Shown here one piece after another: positions 1 through 8,125 of a stretch of 24,220 nt of DNA (position 1 is the first letter of the stretch; the number at the start of each line of letters is the position of its first letter). Below the pieces are notes generated by a model that was not told the DNA's origin, ran no database searches, and saw only the letters and a list, made by a program, of their open reading frames with translations. Source of the DNA: DASCQC01 sp036012865 (lineage in GTDB: Bacteria > Pseudomonadota > Gammaproteobacteria > Comchoanobacterales > Comchoanobacteraceae); contig DASCQC010000008.1 of assembly GCA_036012865.1 (NCBI GenBank), forward strand, positions 1-24,220. Direction: 5' to 3'. The translations under genes and the position numbers were made by a program.

Positions 1-222
1 TTCTTTCGCCCACCCTCTTAACTTATCCATCGCTTCAGTCTGACCATTATTACACGCCGATCTAAACCCAGCATAATCATCAGCTGCTAACATCTCTTCT
101 GCTTTTCCTAATTCTTTCGCCCACCCTCTTAACTTATCCATCGCTTCAGTCTGACCATTATTACACGCCGATCTAAACCCAGCATAATCATCAGCTGCTA
201 ACATCTCTTCTGCTTTTCCTAG
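1..222 (-). repeat. Perfect 111-bp tandem duplication inside the ankyrin-like gene
   Basis: Positions 1-110 and 112-221 are identical; only the last base of the two 111-bp units differs (A at 111, G at 222). Each unit encodes 37 residues. The adjacent units at 223-330 and beyond are clearly diverged and one is 36 codons. The array continues past the left edge, so the copy number is unknown. Confidence 0.95.
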
Positions 223-1212
223 TTCTTTCGCCCATCCCAATAACTTATCTATCACTTCAACCCGACCTTGACCACATGCTAATTCAAATCCATAACTCCC
301 CACGGGTAGCATCTCTTTAGCTTTTCCTAGCTCTTGCGCCCATCCCCATAGTTTTACCATCACTTCAGTCTTACCTTTTTCACAAGCACGTTTAAATCCA
401 GAGTAACGCGCAAATGTTAGCATCTCTTCAGCATTTCCTAGCTCTTTCGCCCATCCCCATAACTTTTCCATCTTCATCACTTTAAGATCAATATCCAACG
501 TCGATAGAATCATGAAATGATTTACATGAACTAGCATCATTTTAGCTATTCCTAATTCCTTTGCCCAACCTAATAGCTTCTCTACCGCCAAATGATCCTT
601 TATTAATGCCTCGAAAAACAGATAATAAGGACGATTCTGAAGCAATTCATTTGCAAGCTTCTTGTCATGATCATTGTTGGAAGCTTTTATCTTTTCAATA
701 TCACTTACAATCTTACTTATTAGGATGTTTATGAGCTCTGTGCTATTTCCTTTAATAGCACGAGTTAAAAGATATAATCCTTTCTTCCCAGCCAAGTAAT
801 GTTTGAGATTTATATTTTTATCTTTCATAAACCACAAGCATAGATGATTATGTTCTAACTGAGCTGCAAAGTATATCGCATGAATATGAACATTTGTTAA
901 TGAGTTATAATTAACACATAATTCGTCCACCAAATATTTACACAGCGCTAAGGATCCACTCCTAGCTGCTTTATGAATTAATCCTTCTCCCTTGTCATCC
1001 TTGATGTCATGAACACTGAAATCAGAATTTGATATAACACTACCAATTAATGTCTTAACAAGACTTAGATAACCCTTTTCACAAGATTTCAATAAAATCT
1101 CTTCTACAGTTTTTTTATTTGACTGCCAATCGAATACAACTGTTGATAAATTTTCAATTAGACTAGATTCATCTAATGATTCAAGCTGCTGTAGTAATTC
1201 TTCTAATATCAT
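1..1212 (-). CDS. Ankyrin-like repeat protein, 3' end beyond the window
   Basis: This reading frame stays open for 404 codons from ATG (1212-1210) to the left edge, so the C-terminus is missing. A GAAGGA Shine-Dalgarno lies six bases upstream of the ATG. Residues about 65-200 look like degenerate ankyrin repeats (for example GLIHKAARSGSLALCKYL). From about residue 210 the protein becomes an array of 36-37-residue units with the core GWAKELGKAEEML followed by GFRSACNNGQTE-like helices; the GWAKELG-type core occurs six times. The units resemble divergent ankyrin repeats of the kind common in amoeba-associated bacteria and giant viruses. No catalytic motif or signal peptide is visible. A role as a secreted host-interaction scaffold is inference from the repeat type and from other eukaryote-like genes in the window. 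The gene diverges from recD2. Confidence 0.8.
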   Translation of the reverse strand, partial: MILEELLQQLESLDESSLIENLSTVVFDWQSNKKTVEEILLKSCEKGYLSLVKTLIGSVISNSDFSVHDIKDDKGEGLIHKAARSGSLALCKYLVDELCVNYNSLTNVHIHAIYFAAQLEHNHLCLWFMKDKNINLKHYLAGKKGLYLLTRAIKGNSTELINILISKIVSDIEKIKASNNDHDKKLANELLQNRPYYLFFEALIKDHLAVEKLLGWAKELGIAKMMLVHVNHFMILSTLDIDLKVMKMEKLWGWAKELGNAEEMLTFARYSGFKRACEKGKTEVMVKLWGWAQELGKAKEMLPVGSYGFELACGQGRVEVIDKLLGWAKELGKAEEMLAADDYAGFRSACNNGQTEAMDKLRGWAKELGKAEEMLAADDYAGFRSACNNGQTEAMDKLRGWAKE

Positions 1213-1510
1213 GGATAGTCCTTCTTAATTCACAAGCATTTTAACATAACAACAAAAAACAAACAACATTGATTTGAATGCAAACAAAGGCAAATTCTGT
1301 GTTAAAATATATTTTATAGTGAACATTAAACAATCATTGCTGTTCTTTAACATCAATACTGACTCTAAGACTTATAGATAAATAACTTATACTACTTAAC
1401 TTACATAATTTGATATAATTTATTACGGCTAGCTTCTTTAAAAGCTTTTTTAATGATCATCCTAGGTATATACTTATTATACGAATTAATTAATTTGCGG
1501 AAATAAATAA
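1213..1510. other. Divergent intergenic region upstream of recD2
   Basis: This is 298 bases of very AT-rich DNA between two divergently transcribed genes. It should hold the promoters of both. Apart from the minus-strand candidate at 1238-1266, no convincing -35/-10 pair for recD2 was found. A weak hairpin followed by six T (around 1431-1452) is present but not a persuasive terminator. No RNA gene or ORF fragment was recognised. Confidence 0.4.
1238..1266 (-). promoter_or_regulatory. Putative sigma70-type promoter of the ankyrin-like gene
   Basis: Read on the minus strand, TTGTTT (1266-1261) and TAAAAT (1243-1238) are separated by 17 bases and lie just upstream of the AAGGA/ATG start. Both hexamers match the consensus only in part and the surroundings are very AT-rich, so this is a tentative call. 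Confidence 0.35.
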
Positions 1511-3667
1511 ATGGAATCCATTAAAGGCCCTGTTGAACATGTCACATTTTTTAATGCTGAGTCCGGCTACTGCGTCCTAAAAGTAAAATTCAAAAAAAAA
1601 TTACATGCAGTCATCGGAACCATTGCTCACATTACACCCGGCGAAATCATTGAAGCGCATGGTGAATGGATCAACGATAAACAATATGGAAAACAATTCA
1701 AAGCAACCACCCTCCATACCTCAGTTCCAACCTCCATGTCAGGCATTAAAAAGTACCTTTCTTCCGGAATCATTAAAGGTATTGGCAAACACTTTGCAGA
1801 TAAGTTAATTGAAAAATTCAAAGATAATTTATTTGAAGTTATTGAAAAAGAACCCAAACGTCTTGGCGAAATCGAAGGTATTGGCGCCAAAAGAATTGAC
1901 ATCATCCACCATAGCTGGATTTCACAAAAGTCCATTCATTCAGTCATGATGTTCCTTCATGATCATGGCTTTGGAACTGCGAGAGCTCATAAAATATTCA
2001 AAACATATGGAAATCAAGCCATCGAATTCATTAAAAAAAACCCCTATCAATTATATGATGATATTCGCGGTATTGGCTTTAAAATGTGTGACGATTTAGC
2101 TCTTAAGCTAGGGTTTGATCCTTACTCTATTGATCGGTTATCAGCAGCAACCAGGCATATTCTACAAGAAGCATCCTCAAAAGGTCATTGCGCTTTGCCA
2201 CAAAGCAAACTCATTGAATTATCTGCTCAATTACTTAATGTTAATGAGGATTGCTTTGATGAAGCTATCAGTCTGGCCCTTAGTAGACAAACCATCATTA
2301 GATCTACGCTCTCCGATACGCCTCTAATCTACCTAGAAAGTCTCTATGATGCAGAAACTTCTGTTGCAAAAAACCTGAGCCAATTACTGCGAGGCGTACT
2401 GCCCTGGAATGGTAAGGATTGTGATGAATGGATTGATAAAGCACAATTGCAGCAAGGCATTAAATTAACACACCATCAACTAGAGGGTGTCGATTTCGCT
2501 CTAAACAATAAAATATCCATACTTACTGGCGGCCCAGGTGTTGGAAAAACCACAGTACTGCGTACAATCATTCAATGCATTGAAAACTTTACACCCAAAA
2601 TAGCCCTTTCTGCTCCAACAGGAAGAGCTAGTAAACGACTGAGCGAATCCACTCAAAGGCCTGCAACAACGCTTCACCGCCTTCTTGGTATAGAGGCTGA
2701 ATCTTATGGGTTTAAACACCATAAACACAACCCTCTTGACGTTGATTTTCTTGTTATAGATGAATCTTCAATGGTTGATATATTATTAATGGATGCAGTG
2801 ATTCAGGCACTTCCTCCTAAAGCTGGCATTCTATTTGTTGGGGATGTTGATCAACTACCGTCCGTTGGACCAGGATATGTTCTTGGTGACTTAATTAACT
2901 CTCAATGCATTCCCTCTTTCTGCTTAACTGAAATTTTCAGGCAGAAAGAGTCCTCACAAATCATCGTCAATGCTCACAGAGTTCATTTAGGTCAAATGCC
3001 CATCGTTAATAATAAATCCACGGACTGCTATGTTATTTATCAAAATGATCCAGAAACCTTGCTTGCCACACTCAAAACCGTGATAACCGAAAGAATTCCA
3101 CGTAAATTCAACATGAACCCTTTGCAAGATATCCAAGTATTATCACCCATGCATAAAGGCTTACTGGGTACAACTAACATCAATCAAATGCTTCAACAAG
3201 CCCTCAACCCAACAACTGACTTTATGGTCCATTATGGCATCCAGTATCGACAAGGAGACAAAGTTATTCAATGCGTAAACAATTATGACAAAGATGTCTT
3301 TAACGGTGATATCGGCTACATCGAAAATATTGACCAAGAAGAGAAGATTGTTACGGTATCTTTTGATAAACATATTGCCAGCTACTCATTTGATGAATGT
3401 GATGAATTACAATTAGCTTATGCTATTTCTATCCATAAAAGCCAAGGTTCCGAATACCCTGCAGTTATTATTCCAATGATTACTCAGCACTTCACCCTTC
3501 TTAATAATAACCTTATCTACACAGCCATTACCCGAGGAAAAAAACTTGTCATTTTACTCGCACAGAAAAAAGCTATGGCCATTGCTGTTGGAACACCCAA
3601 CAAACACTTAAGAACCACTACACTTGCAATTCACCTATCAAAACAACTTGAAGAATCATTGCTTTAA
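1511..3667 (+). CDS. recD2: RecD2-type SF1B DNA helicase
   Basis: RecD2 proteins are 5'-3' DNA helicases of superfamily 1B that act in repair outside the RecBCD enzyme. The 718-residue length fits the RecD2 class rather than the shorter RecBCD subunit RecD. The N-terminus (about 1-75) is the family's small beta domain. Tandem helix-hairpin-helix elements follow (about 83-135, with GIIKGIGKHFADKL and GEIEGIGAKRI). The motor has Walker A GGPGVGKTT at about 340, Walker B VIDESSMVD at about 415, a GDVDQLPSVGPG segment at about 450 and the C-terminal motifs IHKSQGSEYP and YTAITRGKK at about 640-680. The start ATG follows a weak GCGGA. The gene is 29 bases ahead of accA on the same strand, so cotranscription is likely. 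Context says nothing specific about its partners, and no recB or recC is in view. Confidence 0.93.
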   Translation: MESIKGPVEHVTFFNAESGYCVLKVKFKKKLHAVIGTIAHITPGEIIEAHGEWINDKQYGKQFKATTLHTSVPTSMSGIKKYLSSGIIKGIGKHFADKLIEKFKDNLFEVIEKEPKRLGEIEGIGAKRIDIIHHSWISQKSIHSVMMFLHDHGFGTARAHKIFKTYGNQAIEFIKKNPYQLYDDIRGIGFKMCDDLALKLGFDPYSIDRLSAATRHILQEASSKGHCALPQSKLIELSAQLLNVNEDCFDEAISLALSRQTIIRSTLSDTPLIYLESLYDAETSVAKNLSQLLRGVLPWNGKDCDEWIDKAQLQQGIKLTHHQLEGVDFALNNKISILTGGPGVGKTTVLRTIIQCIENFTPKIALSAPTGRASKRLSESTQRPATTLHRLLGIEAESYGFKHHKHNPLDVDFLVIDESSMVDILLMDAVIQALPPKAGILFVGDVDQLPSVGPGYVLGDLINSQCIPSFCLTEIFRQKESSQIIVNAHRVHLGQMPIVNNKSTDCYVIYQNDPETLLATLKTVITERIPRKFNMNPLQDIQVLSPMHKGLLGTTNINQMLQQALNPTTDFMVHYGIQYRQGDKVIQCVNNYDKDVFNGDIGYIENIDQEEKIVTVSFDKHIASYSFDECDELQLAYAISIHKSQGSEYPAVIIPMITQHFTLLNNNLIYTAITRGKKLVILLAQKKAMAIAVGTPNKHLRTTTLAIHLSKQLEESLL

Positions 3668-3696
3668 ACGTATTCTAGAATACCTAGGAGTTGACC

Positions 3697-4656
3697 ATGC
3701 ACGATCATCCAAAATTTGAACAGCCCATCTACGACCTCATACATCAAATAGAACAACTGAAAAATTCAACAGATGGCACCTGCGTTAATACCAGTGAGCA
3801 AATCACAGCGTTGAATAAAAAACTTGATAGCATCACCCAATCTATTTATAAATCCCTCTCTCCATGGCAGATTGTACAATTAGCTAGGCACCCCCTTAGA
3901 CCTAAAGCACTCGATGTTATCGATTCACTATTTGATTCGTTCTTTCAACTTCACGGCGATAGACATTTGGCTGACTGTCAATCCATCATTGGAGGCATTG
4001 CAAGATTTAATCAACTACCCATCATGGTCTTGGCACAACATAAGGGGCGTGATATTAATGAACGAGTAAAACATAATTTCGGAATGGCTAACCCTGAAGG
4101 TTACCGAAAATGTAAAAGACTAATGCTGCTAGCTGAAAAATTTAATCTCCCCGTTGTATGCTTTATCGATACACCTGGGGCCTACCCGGGAATTGATGCA
4201 GAAAAGCACAACCAATGCGAAGCCATTGCCAATAATCTTATGACCATGTCTAATTTAAAAACTCCGATTGTATCCATAGTTTTGGGTGAGGCCATGTCAG
4301 GCGGAGCCATAGCTATGGGGGTTGCCGACCGTGTTTTAATGATGGAATATGCCATTTATTCCGTGATCTCTCCCGAAGGCTGTGCCTCTATTTTATGGAA
4401 AGATACTGAAATGGCCCAACACGCAGCTGAGTCAATGAACTTAACTGCCCCAGATCTTTTACAAGCGAAAATCATTGATAGCATCATTAAAGAACCTATT
4501 GGCGGCGCACATCGAAACCATAAGCAATGCATTGAAACGATTCGTCACACACTCACGTCTGAATTAAATTTATTAACTCAAAACAACAATGAAACCCTAG
4601 TTAATCAACGTCAACAAAAACTAAGAAACCTTACCAGCAACTATTATGCCCTCTAA
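3697..4656 (+). CDS. accA: Acetyl-CoA carboxylase carboxyltransferase subunit alpha
   Basis: AccA with AccD forms the carboxyltransferase that moves the carboxyl group from biotin to acetyl-CoA, the first committed step of fatty acid synthesis in the cytosol. The crotonase-like core shows the family signatures: HKGRD, NFGMANPEGYRK, FIDTPGAYPG, GEAMSGGAIAMGVADRV and YSVISPEGCASILWK. From ATG 3697 the product is 319 residues, the same as E. coli AccA. A TTG two codons earlier is also open, but AGGAG at 3686-3690 is six bases from the ATG, which decides the start. The 3' end overlaps tilS by 11 bases, implying translational coupling; accA near tilS is a common gammaproteobacterial arrangement. 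The segment after PGAYPG (EKHNQCEAIANNL) is somewhat diverged from the usual sequence. Confidence 0.96.
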   Translation: MHDHPKFEQPIYDLIHQIEQLKNSTDGTCVNTSEQITALNKKLDSITQSIYKSLSPWQIVQLARHPLRPKALDVIDSLFDSFFQLHGDRHLADCQSIIGGIARFNQLPIMVLAQHKGRDINERVKHNFGMANPEGYRKCKRLMLLAEKFNLPVVCFIDTPGAYPGIDAEKHNQCEAIANNLMTMSNLKTPIVSIVLGEAMSGGAIAMGVADRVLMMEYAIYSVISPEGCASILWKDTEMAQHAAESMNLTAPDLLQAKIIDSIIKEPIGGAHRNHKQCIETIRHTLTSELNLLTQNNNETLVNQRQQKLRNLTSNYYAL

Positions 4657-5914
4657 TCTCGAATGGTTACATCAACAATCTCAACAATATGATCACCTTT
4701 ATATCGCATTGAGTGGGGGTGAGGACTCGACAGCTCTTGTGCATGCCATAAGCCAACATAGATCAAAGTTCTCAAGCCAAGTTTCTGCCGTCCACATCAA
4801 CCACCTTATACAACCTCAATCCAATGACTGGGCTAACCATTGTCAAAACTTCTGCAATAAAATAAACATGCCAATCGATATTCTCACAGCTCCTCAACCC
4901 CGTCCTAAGGCAACTGAAACAGAGGCAAGAAATATCCGGATATCATTACTATCATCCTTTGTTAAAGGCAATGCAGGTATCGTGACTGCACATCACCTGA
5001 ATGATCAGATTGAAACCTTTTGGGTCCAACTCAAAAGAGGTGAAAAAAACCATGCCTTATCAGGCATGAAATCAACGAACAAAGTTCATGGGCTAAGGTT
5101 TATTAGACCCTGGTTAAACCTACCTAAACAACTGATTAAAAAATACATTGCCAAACATAACCTAAAGCCTATTAAAGACCCTATGAATCAAGACAATTCA
5201 ATTATAAGAAACAGAATCAGAAACCAATGGTTACCCCTGGTTGAGTCTACTTTTCCTAACCATGCACAAGAAGTTGTTCATTTCCAAAAATTTCTCGCCC
5301 AGCAATCATTTTTACCCAAACCTCAATCACAACTTTGTGTCAACACTCTCATTAATTTACCTAAGAACCAACAACTTAAAACCTTCATTTCTTGGTTACA
5401 CCATCATCAGTGCTACCACTTTAGTCAACAACAATGCTTAACCTTTATACAACAATTAACCTCACCACCAGATAAGAGTCCTACACTGAGTCATTCAACC
5501 AAGACAATTCAGCGATTTAATAATAAGCTCTATGCTCTAACCAATCAGCAGGTCAAAGATCAAGTAATCCATTGGAATTGGCATAAACAACCTCGTATCA
5601 CCTTACCTGACAACTTGGGTATTCTTGAAGTAACAGCACCCAAATCCAGCCAACTACCCCGTAGCTTAGTCATTAAAATCACACCCTCTGAACCCTATCA
5701 ATCAATACAAAGTAATCGCCAATCTATCTCTATTAAAAAGATCTTCAATGCTAGCAAAATACCCCCCTGGGGTAGAAAAAGTTACCCTAAAATTATCTTA
5801 AATAATGACATTATCTGCCTTCCTAATATTCCAAACACCAACTTGCAGGGATCAAACATAGACCTTGAGATCATTTTTTATCCAAATTATCATATTCATT
5901 ACTTTTATTATTAA
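4646..5914 (+). CDS. tilS: tRNA(Ile)-lysidine synthase
   Basis: TilS attaches lysine to C34 of the tRNA(Ile) that reads AUA, an essential ATP-dependent modification changing both codon and aminoacylation identity. The PP-loop motif is SGGEDS at residues 23-28. Further family blocks are TEARNIRISLL, TAHHLNDQIETF, ALSGM, FIRPWLNLPK and KDPMNQDNSIIRNRIR, all in the expected order. The 422-residue length suggests the full bacterial form with a C-terminal tRNA-binding region, which is poorly conserved here. Two small departures from the usual motifs are E in SGGxDS (commonly L) and N in HHLNDQ (commonly HHxDDQ). The ATG lies inside the end of accA with an 11-base overlap. Confidence 0.94.
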   Translation: MPSNLEWLHQQSQQYDHLYIALSGGEDSTALVHAISQHRSKFSSQVSAVHINHLIQPQSNDWANHCQNFCNKINMPIDILTAPQPRPKATETEARNIRISLLSSFVKGNAGIVTAHHLNDQIETFWVQLKRGEKNHALSGMKSTNKVHGLRFIRPWLNLPKQLIKKYIAKHNLKPIKDPMNQDNSIIRNRIRNQWLPLVESTFPNHAQEVVHFQKFLAQQSFLPKPQSQLCVNTLINLPKNQQLKTFISWLHHHQCYHFSQQQCLTFIQQLTSPPDKSPTLSHSTKTIQRFNNKLYALTNQQVKDQVIHWNWHKQPRITLPDNLGILEVTAPKSSQLPRSLVIKITPSEPYQSIQSNRQSISIKKIFNASKIPPWGRKSYPKIILNNDIICLPNIPNTNLQGSNIDLEIIFYPNYHIHYFYY

Positions 5915-5925
5915 CTGAATTTGCC

Positions 5926-5931
5926 TATAAT
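5926..5931 (+). promoter_or_regulatory. Putative -10 element of gltA
   Basis: A perfect TATAAT lies in the short tilS-gltA gap, 23 bases before the gltA ATG. The -35 position has only a T-rich stretch (around TTTTAT), so the match is one-sided. It suggests gltA has its own promoter as well as possible readthrough from tilS. Confidence 0.4.
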
Positions 5932-5954
5932 CATTTTACATCTTGAGAGTTCAT

Positions 5955-7226
5955 ATGAGTAATAAAGCAATCTTAACCCTTGGCAAGGAAGTTTTCGAAC
6001 TACCTGTTCTTGAGGATACCTATGGAAACAAATTTATCCAGACCACATCGCTTAACCAAAAAACAGGGTATTATACAATAGACCCAGCCTACAAAAACAC
6101 TGCCTCTTGTGAATCTGATATTTGTTACATCGGAGGCAAAGAGTCTTTGCTTATTTATCGGGGTTATGAAATCAACTATCTGGCTGAAAACCACCAATTT
6201 ACTGAAGTTTGCTACCTCCTTTACTTCGGTCATTTACCCAGCCAAGAAGAACATCATCAATTTATTCATAACATCAAAACTCATCAACACGTCTCCGATA
6301 ACACCGTTTCATTATTAAAGTCCCTCCCCAAAAACGCTCATCCCATGTCTATGCTCTTAACCATAGTCAGCAGCCTTTCTACTCTATTGAGTTGGGATCT
6401 TGATATGAAATCAACGCAATCGCGTGAACATGCTCTTTTCAACATTCTTGGGCAACTGCCTGTTATTGTGGCCATGATCTACAACTACAAACAAGGCAAA
6501 CCTGTTGTCCTGCCCAACCCAAACTTGGACTACACTGAAAATTATCTGTACATGTTATTTTCAAATAATGACAGTGAATATAAGCCGTCTGAAAAGGCTG
6601 TTGAGGCCCTCAATAAAATATTCATTCTTCATGCTGATCACGAACAAAATGCTTCAACCAGTGCTGTTAGGTCTGTTGGAAGTACAGGCGTTAATTCCTA
6701 TGCATGCATCACTGCTGGTATTGCTGCATTATGGGGGCATCTACATGGGGGCGCTAATGAAGAGTGTCTTAATATGCTTAAAGAAATTGGCAGCCTTGAC
6801 AATATACCCAAGTATATCGATAAAGCCATCAACTCTAACGACCCTTTCCGGTTGTATGGGTTTGGTCATCGAGTTTATAAATCATATGACCCACGGGCAC
6901 AATGCCTCAGATCACTCACCCACAGCCTCATTAAAGAATCCTCAGGCAATAATGTGCTTCTGAATGTGGCCATGGAGCTTGAGCAACAGGCCATGGACAA
7001 TCCCTACTTTCAAACAAGAAATTTATACCCTAACGTGGATTTTTATTCAGGACTGATTCAAAGCGCTCTAGGGTTAAATGAAGACATGTTCACAACAACA
7101 TTTGCCCTGGGCAGGGCTATTGGCTGGTTGTCTCATTTAGAGGAACTTATATCACGCTACCCTCACGCAATAACAAGGCCTCGTCAAAGATACTTAGGTT
7201 CTAAACAAAAACCTACAGACACTTAG
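5955..7226 (+). CDS. gltA: Citrate synthase (type II)
   Basis: Citrate synthase condenses oxaloacetate and acetyl-CoA to citrate at the entry of the TCA cycle. The three catalytic residues sit at the same numbers as in E. coli GltA when counted from ATG 5955: His264 in GHLHGGANEE, His305 in FGHRVYKSYDPRA and Asp362 in YPNVDFYSG. The product is 423 residues, close to the usual 425-430. A TTG four codons upstream is open, but the ATG has GAGAG five bases ahead and gives the family's normal N-terminus (MSNKAILTL), so it is preferred. The N-terminal small domain typical of the hexameric type II enzyme is present. The gene is the last on this strand and converges with ccmH. Confidence 0.97.
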   Translation: MSNKAILTLGKEVFELPVLEDTYGNKFIQTTSLNQKTGYYTIDPAYKNTASCESDICYIGGKESLLIYRGYEINYLAENHQFTEVCYLLYFGHLPSQEEHHQFIHNIKTHQHVSDNTVSLLKSLPKNAHPMSMLLTIVSSLSTLLSWDLDMKSTQSREHALFNILGQLPVIVAMIYNYKQGKPVVLPNPNLDYTENYLYMLFSNNDSEYKPSEKAVEALNKIFILHADHEQNASTSAVRSVGSTGVNSYACITAGIAALWGHLHGGANEECLNMLKEIGSLDNIPKYIDKAINSNDPFRLYGFGHRVYKSYDPRAQCLRSLTHSLIKESSGNNVLLNVAMELEQQAMDNPYFQTRNLYPNVDFYSGLIQSALGLNEDMFTTTFALGRAIGWLSHLEELISRYPHAITRPRQRYLGSKQKPTDT

Positions 7227-7239
7227 ACTCAAAACATAT

Positions 7240-7602
7240 TTAACGCCTTAAAAAAAGGCGTATTCCATTGATAATAAACATGAGTGGCAGCAGCCAAAGC
7301 AACAATGTTTGAAAATTTATTGGCGGTTGATAGCTTACATGATCACCGTATCGATCTTTAAGGTATCGATCAATCTGCTCATCCGTTTTATTCTCTACAA
7401 TAAGATTCTTAATTTTAAGCCTAAGTGAATCTGAAACCACATTGTCTGATTCTGCTAAACTCTGATTCTGACAAACAACACATCTGTATTGATGAATGAG
7501 CCTAGAATAGCGTTGACTTTGATCGATAGATAATTCAATGGCATGAATGCTCGTCGAAAGCGCTATGAATACAGCAGTTATCAACCCCTTAATTATTTGC
7601 AT
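7240..7602 (-). CDS. ccmH: Cytochrome c maturation protein CcmH (short form)
   Basis: CcmH is a membrane-anchored periplasmic thiol-disulfide protein that handles apocytochrome c haem-binding cysteines together with CcmG and CcmF. The signature YRCVVCQNQSLAESD places the redox cysteines at residues 41 and 44. An N-terminal signal or anchor (about 1-21) and a C-terminal membrane helix (about 101-117, LLLWLLPLMFIINGIRLF) flank the three-helix domain. At 120 residues it is the short CcmH lacking the TPR part that E. coli fuses to it; that part corresponds to the separate gene at 11261-11917. The ATG is inside the end of ccmG (14-base overlap). It is the last gene of the operon. Confidence 0.95.
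   Translation of the reverse strand: MQIIKGLITAVFIALSTSIHAIELSIDQSQRYSRLIHQYRCVVCQNQSLAESDNVVSDSLRLKIKNLIVENKTDEQIDRYLKDRYGDHVSYQPPINFQTLLLWLLPLMFIINGIRLFLRR
7243..7261. terminator. Hairpin between convergent gltA and ccmH, possible bidirectional terminator
   Basis: ACGCCTT (7243-7249) pairs perfectly with AAGGCGT (7255-7261) around a five-A loop. The hairpin covers the last codons of ccmH and lies 16 bases after gltA. Neither side has a strong T-run right after the stem, so termination would be modest; the position between convergent genes is the main argument. Confidence 0.35.
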
Positions 7603-8125
7603 GAGCGTACTCTATCAATTCTTGAATATTGTCATCGGTAAAACGTTGATTCCAAACTTTTTCAACCTTACCTTCTGAATTAATCACCAGGGTTGTAGGA
7701 ACTCCACTTGAGCCTAAATCAATCGCAAACAACCCATCATCATCTCTCATGATATCGGTAAAAACACCTGGGTACTTTTTAATTAACCGATGGAGCTTTT
7801 GAAAATCATTCTCTTTATAGGCCAATAGAACAACTGGGATACGAACTGAATCACGAAAGTGGTATAAAACTGATATTTCATCGACACAATAAGGGCACCA
7901 ACTTGCCATAATATGCAAAACCCATTTTTTGCCTTTATATTTATGATTTAAGTTTAAACTCAACTTTCCATCGATGGTAGGTAAATCATAAGTAGGCAGT
8001 GATATAGATCGTTGTAACTGCAAAGACCCCGTACGCTTAGATGCATGAATAGATATCAACATAGTTACAGTAAAACTTAACAATATTAATGCCATAATCG
8101 TCATCATGATTGGCCGTCTAATCAT
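7589..8125 (-). CDS. ccmG: Thiol:disulfide interchange protein CcmG (DsbE)
   Basis: CcmG is a periplasmic, membrane-anchored thioredoxin-like reductant used in cytochrome c maturation. A hydrophobic anchor is visible at about residues 7-27, followed by a thioredoxin fold with the active site WCPYC (Cys77, Cys80) and the cis-proline segment SGVPTTLVIN. The active site is CPYC where CcmG proteins commonly have CPTC or CPSC, a small variation. At 178 residues the length is normal. The start overlaps the ccmF stop as ATGA, and the 3' end overlaps ccmH, so it sits in a translationally coupled series. Confidence 0.95.
   Translation of the reverse strand: MIRRPIMMTIMALILLSFTVTMLISIHASKRTGSLQLQRSISLPTYDLPTIDGKLSLNLNHKYKGKKWVLHIMASWCPYCVDEISVLYHFRDSVRIPVVLLAYKENDFQKLHRLIKKYPGVFTDIMRDDDGLFAIDLGSSGVPTTLVINSEGKVEKVWNQRFTDDNIQELIEYAHANN

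Noticed and set aside
1..222. Tandem repeat as a CRISPR array
   Set aside because: The units are directly adjacent, 111 bp, in frame and coding; there are no short repeats with unique spacers.
1430..1452. Hairpin with T-run upstream of recD2 as a terminator
   Set aside because: The stem is about five base pairs and AT-rich, and no plus-strand gene precedes it.
3691..3696. TTG start two codons before the accA ATG
   Set aside because: AGGAG is six bases from ATG 3697 and directly abuts the TTG, so the ATG is the start.
5943..5954. TTG start of gltA giving four extra residues
   Set aside because: ATG 5955 has a fitting GAGAG and makes catalytic residue numbers identical to E. coli GltA.
6505..6963. 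152-codon plus-strand frame inside gltA
   Set aside because: It lies in another frame of a clearly conserved citrate synthase gene, with no ribosome binding site or recognisable product.
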